From contig CAYWGD010000027.1 in the NCBI GenBank assembly GCA_964457335.1, positions 1 to 64,000 of the forward strand: a stretch of 64,000 nucleotides of DNA, written 5' to 3'. Below are positions 42,898 through 51,839 of this stretch, piece by piece (position 1 is the first letter of the stretch; each line of letters opens with the position of its first letter). The position numbers and the translations under genes are program-made. Source of the DNA: CAJBVW01 sp964457335 (GTDB lineage Bacteria > Myxococcota_A > UBA796 > SXON01). Below the pieces are notes generated by a model that ran no database searches, was not told where the DNA came from, and worked only from the letters and a program-made list of their open reading frames with translations.

Positions 42898-42992
42898 GGC
42901 CGCCCCCCGGGCGGCCGGTCCCGGCCCTCGGCCGGGACCGAGCGGCTCTGCCGCGAGCCTGGAAGGGGCCGACCCGCCCGTCCCCGGGCGGG
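42898..42992. repeat. Four consecutive hairpins in an intergenic element
   Basis: Hairpins in order: 42898-42916 (8-bp stem, loop CCC), 42917-42939 (10-bp stem GGTCCCGGCC, loop CTC), 42942-42954 (5-bp stem, loop TCT) and 42973-42992 (8-bp stem CCCGCCCG, loop TCCC). The last one and the preceding CCTGGAAGGGG match the end of the elements at 57675 and 63641 in layout. Confidence 0.6.
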
Positions 42993-43008
42993 GGGCGCCC
43001 GGGGTCCG

Positions 43009-43037
43009 TTGCCCCACCTCCGGCCCCGCCGTACACT
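43009..43037 (+). promoter_or_regulatory. Sigma-70-like promoter for the 43059 lipoprotein
   Basis: TTGCCC (43009-43014), a 17-bp spacer and TACACT (43032-43037) give a near-canonical layout. The expected start would leave a leader of about 15 bases with no ribosome site. Confidence 0.55.
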
Positions 43038-43058
43038 GCGGCCCGCGCGCGGACCGTC

Positions 43059-44537
43059 ATGCTGCTCCTTGCCCTCGCCTGCGCCGAGAAGCCCGTCGTG
43101 GTGACCCCCGACGCCTTCCCGGAGCCCAACGACTACACGCTGGCCGGCCCCGGTGGGCCCGTCGCGAGCTTCGCGGCCGACGCGCTGGATCAGCCCTGCG
43201 CCGCGCTCGTCGGCGGGCCGGAGGACGTCGAGCACCACAACCTCGTGGGCGTCTACGACGGGTGGCTCGTGCTCCCGTGGGCGCCCGAGGACGGCGGCGG
43301 CGGCGTCTCGCTCTTCGAGTTCGCGGACCCGTGCGCGCCGGTGAAGGTGGGCGAGGGCTACAGCGCGATCATGCGCGAGAGCCACACGCTCGCCATCGCG
43401 GAGGTGGACGGGCGCACGATCCTCGCGGTGGACGCACACCACGCCGACGATCGCGGCGGCATCGGCTTCTGGGACCTGACCGACCCGACCGCGCCGACGT
43501 GGCTCTCGGACCTGGAACTGCCCGGCTACGACTACCCGGACGCCTACTTCCGCGTGGCGCTCTCGACCTTCTGGCAGGGCGACGTGCTCTACGTGAGCGC
43601 GGGTTTCCTGGGCGTGTTCGCGATCGACGTGTCGGATCCCGCGGAGCCGGCCATCCTCTCCCAGTGGACGGAGACGGCGTTCTTGGCGGGCAGCTTCCAC
43701 GTGATCGGGAACGTCGCGCTCGCGTCGTCCGCGGGGTTGTTCCGCACGATGACGTGGGACGTGGGCGACCCCGACGATTGGCAACTGTTGGCGGACTTCG
43801 AGACCACGGACGAGGCGGGCGAGCCGCACCCCTACTACTTCGCCAACGTGGGCGGCCGGTACGCGTTGTTCGCGCGCAAGGACACCGGCGGCGGGCCCAT
43901 CGTGTACGACCTCGCGGACCCGAGCGCGCCCGTCCGCGTCGGCGCCGCCGAGACCCCCGACGGGGACGGCGGCTACGTGGCGCGGCACCACGACACGTTG
44001 TTCCAGGGCGAGTCCAACTTCGGGGCGCGCTACGACTTCACCGACCCGTCGGCGCCCACCGAGATCGCGCGGATCGACATGGCGGGGGACTTCGACACGC
44101 TCGTGCCCATCGGGAACGTGGCGGTGGCGAGCGTGGACGAGGGGGCGGACCCCGGGATGGCGACGCTCGTGTTCCCCTGGGCGACCGAGCCCGACGCGCG
44201 CGGGCCGACGGTGGAGCTCACGAGCCCCGCGGACGGGGAGGCCTGGGTGCCGGTGACCGGGCGCGTGGGCCTCTCCTTCGACGAGCAGATCGAGCCGAAG
44301 AGCGTGCACGCGGGCAGCTTCCGCGTGTGGGCAGAGGACGGGTCGGCGGTGCCGGGGCGCTTCTACGCGCAGGAGACCATCGCCAACTTCGTGCCCGACC
44401 AACCGTTGGAAGCGGACACGACGTACTTCGTGGAGGTGCCCGCGGGCGGGATCGCCGATGTCACGGGCAACCCGACGTCGGCCGTGAAGACGTTTGCGTT
44501 CGCGACGGGCGAGACCGTGGCGGGGCGGCCGTGGTGA
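43059..44537 (+). CDS. LVIVD-repeat lipoprotein with Ig-like C-terminus
   Basis: A 492-residue exported protein with MLLLALAC (lipobox Cys8) and a mature part made of about six LVIVD-type propeller repeats (ISVFEF, GIGFWDLTDPTAP, VFAIDVSDPAEP, IVYDLADPSAP, ARYDFTDPSAP). A C-terminal SbsA-type Ig-like module (about 390-492: TVELTSPADGEAW, FDEQIEPKSVH) follows. The stop overlaps the GTG start of the next gene, so the two are translated together, suggesting a functional pair with the cytochrome propeller. The start at 43059 fits both the promoter and the signal. Confidence 0.82.
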   Translation: MLLLALACAEKPVVVTPDAFPEPNDYTLAGPGGPVASFAADALDQPCAALVGGPEDVEHHNLVGVYDGWLVLPWAPEDGGGGVSLFEFADPCAPVKVGEGYSAIMRESHTLAIAEVDGRTILAVDAHHADDRGGIGFWDLTDPTAPTWLSDLELPGYDYPDAYFRVALSTFWQGDVLYVSAGFLGVFAIDVSDPAEPAILSQWTETAFLAGSFHVIGNVALASSAGLFRTMTWDVGDPDDWQLLADFETTDEAGEPHPYYFANVGGRYALFARKDTGGGPIVYDLADPSAPVRVGAAETPDGDGGYVARHHDTLFQGESNFGARYDFTDPSAPTEIARIDMAGDFDTLVPIGNVAVASVDEGADPGMATLVFPWATEPDARGPTVELTSPADGEAWVPVTGRVGLSFDEQIEPKSVHAGSFRVWAEDGSAVPGRFYAQETIANFVPDQPLEADTTYFVEVPAGGIADVTGNPTSAVKTFAFATGETVAGRPW

Positions 44538-46585
44538 GGCGTTTCGCGCTCGCGCTCGTGCTCGCGGGGTGTGGGGACACCCCCGCGGACACGGGCGGCC
44601 CCGACGCGCCCGAGGAGGCGCCCGTCGCCGTGCTCGGCGGCGAGGAGGTCGTGTTCGTCGGCGAGCCCGCGACCTTCGACGCGGGCGCGAGCGTCGCGTC
44701 CCTGGTGGAGTGGGACTTCGGCGACGGCGCCACGTCGGCGGACCGGACGCCGACGCACACCTACGAGGCGCCCGGGCGGTACACCGTGCGCCTCACCGCG
44801 CGGTCTGCCGACGGGCGCACGGACATCGCGAGCACCACGCGCGTGGCGGTGTACGCGCCGGTCGGGACGCCCACGTCGAGCGGCCGGCTCGCGTACGACG
44901 GCGCGCGGCTCTACGCTGCGCTCCCCGACGAGGACGCGGTCGTGGTCGTCGCCCGCGGCGCGGTGGAGGACCACATCCCCGTGTGCGGCCACCCCGTCGC
45001 GGTGAGCGCGGTGGGCACGCGGCTCGCCGTGGCCTGCCGGGACGACGCGGTGCAGGTGTGGGAGATCAACGGCGAGGGCGGTATGCCGTCGCTGCTCGTG
45101 GACGCGCCGCTCCGGTGGGGCGCGCGCCCGGCGGGGGTGGCGATCGACGGGGGCGACGCGGTGGTCGCGCTCGCGGGCACCGGCGAGATCGTGCGGATCA
45201 CGCCGCTCCCGGGCGGCGAGTACGAGCGCGTGACGCTCGCGACGGTGCCCGACGCGCGGGGGATCGCCGCGCTCGACGGCACCGTGTACGCGGCGCGCTT
45301 CCGGTCGCCGGAGACCGGCGGGTTGGTGACACGGGTCGGGGATGGCACGACGGAATTCACCCTCGCGGCGGACCCGGGACCCGACTCCGACACCGACGCG
45401 CGCGGGCTCCCGACGCTGCTCGGCGCGGTGGGGGTGCGGCCCGACGGGCGCGCGTTGGTCGTGGCGGGATCCAAGGCGAACATGGCGCGGGGCCTGCTCC
45501 GGGACGACCTCGCGCTCACCCACGAGACGACCACGCGCGCCGCGCTCCGCTCGATCGACGCCACCACCGGCGAGGCCCTGGAGCGCGCGCTCTTCGACAA
45601 CCGCGACCTCGTGGGCGCCGTGGCCTTCACCCCGCTCGGCGACCGCCTGCTCGTGGCGCACCTCGGCGCCGGCGTGGTGGACGTGCTCGACCCCTTCACG
45701 CTCACGCGGCTCGGCGGCTTCCAGGACGTGGGCGTCGGGCTCGACGGGCTCGTCACCGACGGGGAGACCGCCTGGGTGCTCGCGTCGATCGACCACCAGC
45801 TCGTCGCCTACGACCTCGACGGGGACGGCACGGAGCTCGCGCGGATCACGCTCACCGACGCGCCGGTCGACCTCGGCGCGCGCGTGTTCCACTTCGCGGG
45901 GGACCCGCGCATGAGCCGGGACGCCTACGTCTCCTGCGCGAGCTGCCACCCCGACGGCGCCGCCGACGCGCGCACCTGGGACTTCACCGACCGCGGCGAG
46001 GGCCTCCGCGAGACGCAGGCGCTCTTCGCGCGGCCGGACGCGGGGCCGTTCCACTGGAGCGCCAACTTCGACGAGATCCAGGACTTCGAGAACGCCATCC
46101 GGGACCACCAGGCGGGGACGGGGTTCCTCGCCGACGACGCGCTCACCGAGCCGCTGGGCGCGCCGAAGGTGGGGCTCTCGGCCGAGCTCGACGCGCTGGC
46201 GGCGTACGTCCGGAGCTTCGAGCCGCCCCGCTCCCCCTGGCGGGCGGAGGACGGGAGCTTCACCGAGGCGGCGGAGCGCGGGCGCGCCACGTTCGTGTCG
46301 GCGGGTTGTGACACGTGTCACGCGGGCGCCGAGATGACCGACGCGGCGTGGGTGGACGGGGAGCCGGTGCTGCACGACGTGGGCACGCTGCTCGACTCGT
46401 CCGGGGGCCGGGCCGGCGGGCCGCTGACCGGGCTCCGCACCCCGAGCCTGCGCGGCCTGCACGCGAGCGCGCCGTACCTGCACGACGGACGCGCCGCGAC
46501 GCTGGAGGAGGCGCTCGCGGCCCACGGCGTCGACCCGGACCCCGACCTCGTCCGCTACCTGCTCGAGGTCGAGGACGAGCCGTAG
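44534..46585 (+). CDS. PKD-propeller-diheme cytochrome lipoprotein
   Basis: A 683-residue exported protein starting at GTG 44534 (or 44531) inside the previous stop. Signal VRRFALALVLAGC (lipobox Cys13). Residues 30-105 are a PKD domain (VEWDFGDGATSADRTPTHTYEAPG), 110-450 a six- or seven-bladed propeller of YVTN/NHL style, and 455-683 a cytochrome c peroxidase-like part with two CxxCH motifs (CASCH near 472 and CDTCH near 593) and the closing motif RTPSLRGLHASAPYLHDGR. The layout is a surface electron carrier on a protein-interaction platform. Confidence 0.83.
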   Translation: MRRFALALVLAGCGDTPADTGGPDAPEEAPVAVLGGEEVVFVGEPATFDAGASVASLVEWDFGDGATSADRTPTHTYEAPGRYTVRLTARSADGRTDIASTTRVAVYAPVGTPTSSGRLAYDGARLYAALPDEDAVVVVARGAVEDHIPVCGHPVAVSAVGTRLAVACRDDAVQVWEINGEGGMPSLLVDAPLRWGARPAGVAIDGGDAVVALAGTGEIVRITPLPGGEYERVTLATVPDARGIAALDGTVYAARFRSPETGGLVTRVGDGTTEFTLAADPGPDSDTDARGLPTLLGAVGVRPDGRALVVAGSKANMARGLLRDDLALTHETTTRAALRSIDATTGEALERALFDNRDLVGAVAFTPLGDRLLVAHLGAGVVDVLDPFTLTRLGGFQDVGVGLDGLVTDGETAWVLASIDHQLVAYDLDGDGTELARITLTDAPVDLGARVFHFAGDPRMSRDAYVSCASCHPDGAADARTWDFTDRGEGLRETQALFARPDAGPFHWSANFDEIQDFENAIRDHQAGTGFLADDALTEPLGAPKVGLSAELDALAAYVRSFEPPRSPWRAEDGSFTEAAERGRATFVSAGCDTCHAGAEMTDAAWVDGEPVLHDVGTLLDSSGGRAGGPLTGLRTPSLRGLHASAPYLHDGRAATLEEALAAHGVDPDPDLVRYLLEVEDEP

Positions 46586-46622
46586 CGGGGTTCGCGCGCG
46601 CCCGACGGGTTAGCGCGGCGGC

Positions 46623-47111
46623 ATGGACCTCGTCCCCACCGCCCTCCTCCACGGCGCCGCGTTGTGCGCGGGGATGACGGGCATCATCGTCGGGAGCCTG
46701 CGCCAGGACCCGATGATCTGGGCGCGGAGCAGCCCGCCGGACGTGCAGGCCTTCGTGGGGCCGCCCTCGCCGGCCACGTCGCGGCGGAAGCGCGCCTGGA
46801 GCGTCGTCATGCTGATCGTGCTCGTCGCGGTGTTCGGGAGCCTCGCGCGGGGCATCCTCTCCGCGGGCGGCTCCACGTGGGACGTGGCGGTGGCGGCCTG
46901 GATCAGCTTCCAGGTGTTCAACCTCTACGACGCCGTGGTCATCGACCTCGGGCTCGTGATCTTCAAGCCGCGCTGGGCGATGGTGCCGGGCGCGGCCGAC
47001 CTCCCCGGGCTCCGCGACCCGCGCTGGCACCTCGGCAACTACCTGAAGGGCCTCGTGGGCGGCTTCGTGTTCGCCGGGCTCGTCGCGGGCTCGGCGTGGC
47101 TCTTCGGCTGA
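46623..47111 (+). CDS. Small membrane protein of unknown function
   Basis: A 162-residue protein with four transmembrane segments (about 5-25, 60-82, 88-110, 138-160) and a conserved-looking YDAVVIDLGLVIFKPRW loop. No known family could be named. It starts 38 bp after the cytochrome stop and probably has its own short transcript. Confidence 0.65.
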   Translation: MDLVPTALLHGAALCAGMTGIIVGSLRQDPMIWARSSPPDVQAFVGPPSPATSRRKRAWSVVMLIVLVAVFGSLARGILSAGGSTWDVAVAAWISFQVFNLYDAVVIDLGLVIFKPRWAMVPGAADLPGLRDPRWHLGNYLKGLVGGFVFAGLVAGSAWLFG

Positions 47112-47128
47112 CGGGCGCGCCGGGATCG

Positions 47129-48187
47129 GTGCTACAGAAGGGCGTGCTCCTCTTCCCGCTCGTCGCCTGCACCGACCCCAAGCCGGACACCGGCGAGACG
47201 GCCGACACCACCTGCGGCATCGCCGACGTCGACCTCGTGGCGGTGTTCGACCGGGCCTTCGCCGGCACGGCCGACGACTGCGACGTGGAGGCGCTCACCG
47301 CGTTCGTGGACGAGCGCACCGAGGACCACGGGCCCTGGAAGCAGGAGATCCGCCTCGCGTTCTCGGAGGACGCGCAGACCTTCGAGCCCGTGGACGGGGT
47401 GGTCATCCCGCAGGCCGCCGTGCCGGAGGTCGTGCTCGATGACAACGGGCGTTACTGGCTCTACTTCGTCGACGGGCGCTTCGAGGACCTGGTGACCCAC
47501 GCGGCGACGGGCTCCACCTGGATGGCGAGCCGGGGCGTCCCGGGCCTCGGCGCGCTCGGGCTCGCGGTGAGCGAGGACGGCGGCGCGACCTTCACGCCGG
47601 TGGAGGACTTCGGCGTCGAGGGCATCGTCCGCGGCATGGTCGTGGACCCCGACGTGGTGCGCCAGCCCGACGGCACCTGGCGCATGTACTACGTCGGGAT
47701 GACCGCCGAGGAGTACCTGACGCAGGCCACGTGGGTGTACCCGGAGAGCCACGAGGTGTACTGGGCGTCGTCGACGGACCTCGTGCACTGGCGGCAGGAG
47801 GGCTCGGTGCTGCGCGGCCCGTACGCGGACCCGACGGTGTCCTGCGGCGAGAACGACAACTGCATGATGGCGTCCTTCGGGCTCGAGTGGAGCCGCTCGT
47901 CGGACGGCGGCACCACGTTCACGCACGACGGGTACTGGGGCGTCGACGGCTTCGCGCCCGAGTTCGTCCGCTTCGAGGACGGCAGCCGGCGGCTCTTCTT
48001 CAACAGCCGCCAGACGGGCGCCGCGATCCAGTCCTTCCTCGAGGACGAGGACGGCATCTGGAACCTCGAGGACGGGGAGCGCCTGGAGGGCACGTACGGC
48101 GAGGCCGTCACGCTCGCGCGGGCGCGCCCGACCGGCTGGTACATGTGGTTCCACACCTTCTCGGACCCCGACGACCTCCCGTTCTGA
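47129..48187 (+). CDS. GH43/sialidase-like five-bladed propeller lipoprotein
   Basis: A 352-residue exported protein read from GTG 47129 or 47144, both placing a lipobox Cys after FPLVA. A DTGETADTT linker follows. The mature part has repeated strands with Asp residues (PEVVLDDNGRYWLYFVDG, DPDVVRQPDGTWRMYYVGM, APEFVRFEDGSRRLFFNS) that correspond to the blades of glycoside hydrolase 43/sialidase-type propellers, and the active-site acids would be the Asp/Glu in those segments. It may bind or cleave glycans at the surface; substrate unknown. Confidence 0.75.
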   Translation: MLQKGVLLFPLVACTDPKPDTGETADTTCGIADVDLVAVFDRAFAGTADDCDVEALTAFVDERTEDHGPWKQEIRLAFSEDAQTFEPVDGVVIPQAAVPEVVLDDNGRYWLYFVDGRFEDLVTHAATGSTWMASRGVPGLGALGLAVSEDGGATFTPVEDFGVEGIVRGMVVDPDVVRQPDGTWRMYYVGMTAEEYLTQATWVYPESHEVYWASSTDLVHWRQEGSVLRGPYADPTVSCGENDNCMMASFGLEWSRSSDGGTTFTHDGYWGVDGFAPEFVRFEDGSRRLFFNSRQTGAAIQSFLEDEDGIWNLEDGERLEGTYGEAVTLARARPTGWYMWFHTFSDPDDLPF

Positions 48188-48241
48188 AGCGCGATTCAGT
48201 TTGGCGACGCCACGCCGCCGCCACCTCGATAAGCGGCGGGC

Positions 48242-50278
48242 ATGTCCGGCCCCTACCCGCACCTGCTCGCCCCGCTGCCGCTCGGCCACGTCACCCTCCG
48301 GAACCGCGTGCTCATGGGCTCCATGCACGTGGGGCTCGAGGAGGAGCGCGGGGACTTCCCCAAGCTCGCGGCGTATTTCGCCGAGCGCGCCCGCGGCGGC
48401 GTCGGGCTCATCGTCACGGGCGGCGTGGCGCCCAACCGGGCGGGGCAGGTCAAGCCCTTCGCGAGCACGCTGAACTCGAGCCGCGAGGCGCGGCGCCACC
48501 GCCACGTGACCGACGCGGTGCACCGCGAGGGCGGCCACATCGCGCTCCAGATCCTGCACGCGGGCCGCTACGGCTACCACCCGTGGGCGGTGGCGCCGAC
48601 ACGGCTCAAGTCGCCCATCAGCCCCTTTTCGCCGTGGGGGCTCACGGGCGGCGGGGTGCGGCGCACCATCGGGGACTTCGTGCGCTGCGCGAAGCTCGCC
48701 AAGGAGGCCGGCTACGACGGCGTCGAGGTGATGGGCAGCGAGGGCTACCTCATCAACCAATTCCTCGTCCGCCACACCAACAAGCGCACCGACGAGTGGG
48801 GCGGCGAGTACCAGAACCGCATGCGCTTCCCCGTCGAGATCGTGCGGGGCATCCGCGACGCGGTCGGGCCGGACTTCGTCATCGTGTACCGGCTCTCGAT
48901 GTTGGATCTCGTGCCCGACGGCAGCACCTGGGACGAGGTGTTGACCCTCGCGCGCGCGATCCAGGACGCCGGCGCCTCGATCATCAACACCGGCATCGGC
49001 TGGCACGAGGCGCGCATCCCCACGATCGCGACGATGGTGCCGCGCGCCGCGTTCACGTGGGTGACGCGCCGCCTCCGCGACTCCGGCGTGGTGACGATCC
49101 CGCTGGTCACGAGCAACCGCATCAACACCCCGGAGGTGGCCGAGGACGTGCTCGCGAGCGGTGCCGCGGACATGGTGAGCATGGCGCGGCCGCTCCTGGC
49201 CGACCCCCACTTCGTCGCCAAGGCCGCGGCCGGGCGCGCCGAGGACATCAACACCTGCATCGCCTGCAACCAGGCCTGCCTCGACCACATCTTCCAGAAC
49301 CGGCGCGTGAGCTGCCTCGTGAACCCCCGCGCCTGCCACGAGACCGAGCTCGTCTTCACCCCGGCCGCGAAGAAGCGGAAGGTGGCGGTGGTCGGGCTCG
49401 GCCCGGCCGGGCTCTCCTGCGCGACGATCGCGGCCGAGCGCGGCCACGACGTGACCGCGTTCGAGGCCGACGACCGGATCGGCGGCCAGTTCAACATGGC
49501 GAAGCGCATCCCGGGCAAGCAGGAGTTCGAGGAGACCCTGCGCTACTTCGGGCGGCGGCTCGAGCAGACGGGCGTGAAGGTGAACCTCGGGCGCAAGGTG
49601 GGCGCGGACGAGCTGAAGGGCTTCGACGCCGTCGTGGTCGCCACCGGCGTGTCGCCGCGCCGGCTCTCGATCCCCGGCGCCGACCACCCCAAGGTGAAGA
49701 GCTACGTGGACGTGCTCAAGGGCGCCCCGGTCGGCAAGCGCGTCGCCATCGTCGGCACGGGCGGCATCGGGCACGACGTGGCGGAGTTTTTGGCCGACCC
49801 GCCCGAGGCCGGCCCCGACCTCGCGGCGTTCCTCGCCGAGTGGGGCGTCGACTACGACGGCTGGGGCCGTGGCGACTCCGAGAAGCGCGGCGGCCTGCGC
49901 CCGCCCGCCCCGCCCGCGCCGCACCGCGAGATCGTGCTGCTCCAGCGCTCCCCGGCGGGCCGCGGGAGCCGGCTCGGCAAGACGACGGGCTGGATCCACC
50001 GCGCGTCGCTCAAGCAGCGCGGCATCAAGGTGCTGGCGGACGTGTCGTACGAGCGCGTGGACGACGCCGGCCTGCACGTGACCGTGGGCGGCGAGCCCCG
50101 CGTGCTCGACGTCGACACGGTGGTCGTGTGTGCGGGCCAGGTGTCGCTGGCCGAGCTGGTGGCGCCGGTCCGCGCGGCGGGCACGCCGGTGTTCGTCATC
50201 GGCGGGGCCGACGAGGCCGCGGAGCTCGACGCCAAGCGGGCGATCGACCAGGGCGCGCGGGTGGCGGCCGAGCTGTAG
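48242..50278 (+). CDS. Old-yellow-enzyme-type 2,4-dienoyl-CoA reductase-like protein
   Basis: A 678-residue flavoprotein. The N-terminal TIM barrel (1-335) has ILHAGRYGYHP and the NEWGGEYQNRM-type signature (TDEWGGEYQNRMRFP). An iron-sulfur cluster Cys set CIACNQAC with a fourth Cys in RVSCLVN (about residues 339-360) precedes a FAD/NAD(P) domain with GLGPAGLSCATIA near 384 and VGTGGIGHDVAEF near 505. This matches FadH/YqiG-type enzymes that reduce unsaturated acyl-CoA or related compounds. It is far from other fatty-acid genes, so the substrate is open. Confidence 0.9.
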   Translation: MSGPYPHLLAPLPLGHVTLRNRVLMGSMHVGLEEERGDFPKLAAYFAERARGGVGLIVTGGVAPNRAGQVKPFASTLNSSREARRHRHVTDAVHREGGHIALQILHAGRYGYHPWAVAPTRLKSPISPFSPWGLTGGGVRRTIGDFVRCAKLAKEAGYDGVEVMGSEGYLINQFLVRHTNKRTDEWGGEYQNRMRFPVEIVRGIRDAVGPDFVIVYRLSMLDLVPDGSTWDEVLTLARAIQDAGASIINTGIGWHEARIPTIATMVPRAAFTWVTRRLRDSGVVTIPLVTSNRINTPEVAEDVLASGAADMVSMARPLLADPHFVAKAAAGRAEDINTCIACNQACLDHIFQNRRVSCLVNPRACHETELVFTPAAKKRKVAVVGLGPAGLSCATIAAERGHDVTAFEADDRIGGQFNMAKRIPGKQEFEETLRYFGRRLEQTGVKVNLGRKVGADELKGFDAVVVATGVSPRRLSIPGADHPKVKSYVDVLKGAPVGKRVAIVGTGGIGHDVAEFLADPPEAGPDLAAFLAEWGVDYDGWGRGDSEKRGGLRPPAPPAPHREIVLLQRSPAGRGSRLGKTTGWIHRASLKQRGIKVLADVSYERVDDAGLHVTVGGEPRVLDVDTVVVCAGQVSLAELVAPVRAAGTPVFVIGGADEAAELDAKRAIDQGARVAAEL

Positions 50279-50280
50279 GG

Positions 50281-50377
50281 GGCGGCATCGGGGGTCGGGC
50301 AGCCGGACCGGCCGCGGACGGCCGGCCGCCGCGGCGGCCGCGGTGCCCTCGGGAGCGTCGGCGGCTCGGGTGCCCGA
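50281..50377. repeat. Diverged copy of the composite repeat (R2 part)
   Basis: This gap between convergent genes shares the order CAGCCGG, GGCCGCCGCGGCGG, GTCGGYGG and CTCGGGTGCCC with 57585-57660, with small indels. GC-rich inverted words (GGCCGGCCGCCGCGGCGGCC) make it strongly self-pairing and suitable as a bidirectional terminator. Confidence 0.5.
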
Positions 50378-51475
50378 TCAGGCGTGCGCGTGCAGCTCGC
50401 TCCGCCCGAGCAACGCCGCGGCCGCCGGCGCCACGACCTCGCGCCAGCCGCGCGTGATGACGTCGCGCGCCTCCGCGACGGGGAGCAGCCCGCCCGCCTC
50501 GACGGGGAGCCGCGGCGCCTCGGCGAGCGCGCGGGTCACGGCGTCGCGCACGGCGTCGCCGCCGACGTCGATCGCCCAGCGGACCGTCCGCCATGCGAGC
50601 GCGGCGTGGCGGGCCTCGTCGCGGGCGATGACGGCCAGGGCGGCGCGCTCGGCGGGGTCGGTCGCGCGGTCGCGCGCCGCGGCCATCTGGAGCGCGGAGA
50701 GCGTCTCGGCGACGCAACCCTCGCGCGCGGTCGCCTCCGCGAAGGCCGCGAGGTCGTCGGCCAGCGCGAGCTCGGCGAGCGGGAGCGGGCCGGGGCGCAG
50801 GGCCTCGCCGCCCGCCGCCTCCGCCAGCCCGAACGCGAGCTTCGCGTGCCGCACCTCGTCGAGCGCGGCGGTGTGCGCGTCGGCGACGAGGTCCGCGGGG
50901 GCGCCGAACGCGAGGAGCTCGAGCGCGAAGCGCGAGAAGGACGCGACCGAGGCGTGCTCCGCGAGCGCGATGCGGGCCCAGGTTGCGGCGCGCGCGAGGT
51001 CGGGCGCGTCCGTGCGCTCATCGGCGCCGGCGGCCCACCCGCGGCCGCGCGCGAGCGGCGCGAGGCGGGGGCGGCCCCCGATGACGAGCGGGCGGCCGTA
51101 GTCGCAGGGCTCCTCGGGCGGGTCGACGGTGATGGGGTAGATGCACCAGGCCGCGGGCGCGGCGCCGCCGATCCAGGCGCAGCCGGTGTCCAGCGTGCCC
51201 GCGCCGTCCACGGAGAGCACCTCGGCGCCGCAGGTGCCGGGGATCACGTCGTCGGGGGGCACGTCCACGGCGGGCGGGCACTCGGTGAGCGGCGAGGGGA
51301 GCGCGTAGCAGCCCATCTCGCTCTCCCAGGCGGTGTCGGTCCCCGAGTCGCCGGAGTCGGTGTCGCCGGAGTCCACGCTGGTGTCGCTCGTGCCGGTCTC
51401 GTCGTCGTCCTTCGGGAGCGGGCAGCCGACGAGCGGCAGGAGCGTGAGCAGGAGCGTGCGGTACGAGTCGGCCAT
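50378..51475 (-). CDS. Ferritin-like lipoprotein, paralogue A
   Basis: A 365-residue exported protein with signal MADSYRTLLLTLLPLVGC (lipobox Cys18), a SDT/DSGD linker, a Cys-rich spacer and a ferritin-like four-helix domain (165-345). Di-iron ligand motifs are in place: AEHASVASF, DEVRHAKLAF, CVAETLSAL and DEARHAALAW. Such proteins are frequent in myxobacteria; oxidase or iron storage roles are unproven. C-terminal 200 residues are near-identical to the gene at 54920. Confidence 0.85.
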   Translation of the reverse strand: MADSYRTLLLTLLPLVGCPLPKDDDETGTSDTSVDSGDTDSGDSGTDTAWESEMGCYALPSPLTECPPAVDVPPDDVIPGTCGAEVLSVDGAGTLDTGCAWIGGAAPAAWCIYPITVDPPEEPCDYGRPLVIGGRPRLAPLARGRGWAAGADERTDAPDLARAATWARIALAEHASVASFSRFALELLAFGAPADLVADAHTAALDEVRHAKLAFGLAEAAGGEALRPGPLPLAELALADDLAAFAEATAREGCVAETLSALQMAAARDRATDPAERAALAVIARDEARHAALAWRTVRWAIDVGGDAVRDAVTRALAEAPRLPVEAGGLLPVAEARDVITRGWREVVAPAAAALLGRSELHAHA

Positions 51476-51577
51476 GAGCGCCTCCGGCCGAGACCATAGA
51501 CGCTCCCGCCGCCGGTCGCGCGCCCCGGCGTCGGCGCCGCGCGGGTGTGGAGCGCGGCTTTCGGCGTTCTCCCGGGA

Positions 51578-51650
51578 TCACGCGTGCGCATGGACCTCGC
51601 GCCCGCCGAGCAGCGCCGCGGCCGACCGCTCCAGCTACGACTTCCGGCTC
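51578..51650 (-). pseudogene. 3' remnant of a third ferritin-like copy
   Basis: 51564-51624 matches 54906-54966 with three differences and encodes the same C-terminus (ALLGGREVHAHA then stop). Upstream codons soon meet an in-frame TAG (near 51637) and the similarity decays beyond about 51650. So only the tail of a third copy survives. The rest of the gap to 51829 contains no gene I can support. Confidence 0.6.
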
Positions 51651-51839
51651 TCCTGCCGCTTTGCCGCCGCCGACGCGGAGACGCGGCTCCTCGGCAAGCA
51701 GCTCGCGCCCGGCCGCGACGACCGCCTCGCGCGGCTTGGCCGGGAGGGCTGCGAGCTTTCCCTTGCGCATCTCCCGCTCCGTGTGCGAGGGTGGTCCGAG
51801 CGGCCGCCGAAAGGCCGCGCCCTGACCCCGGAGATGACG

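Noticed and set aside
51545..51839. Upstream extension of the RTX gene to a GTG near 51545 or 51791
   Set aside because: The added residues are not a signal sequence, and the extension runs through the ferritin-like remnant on the other strand.
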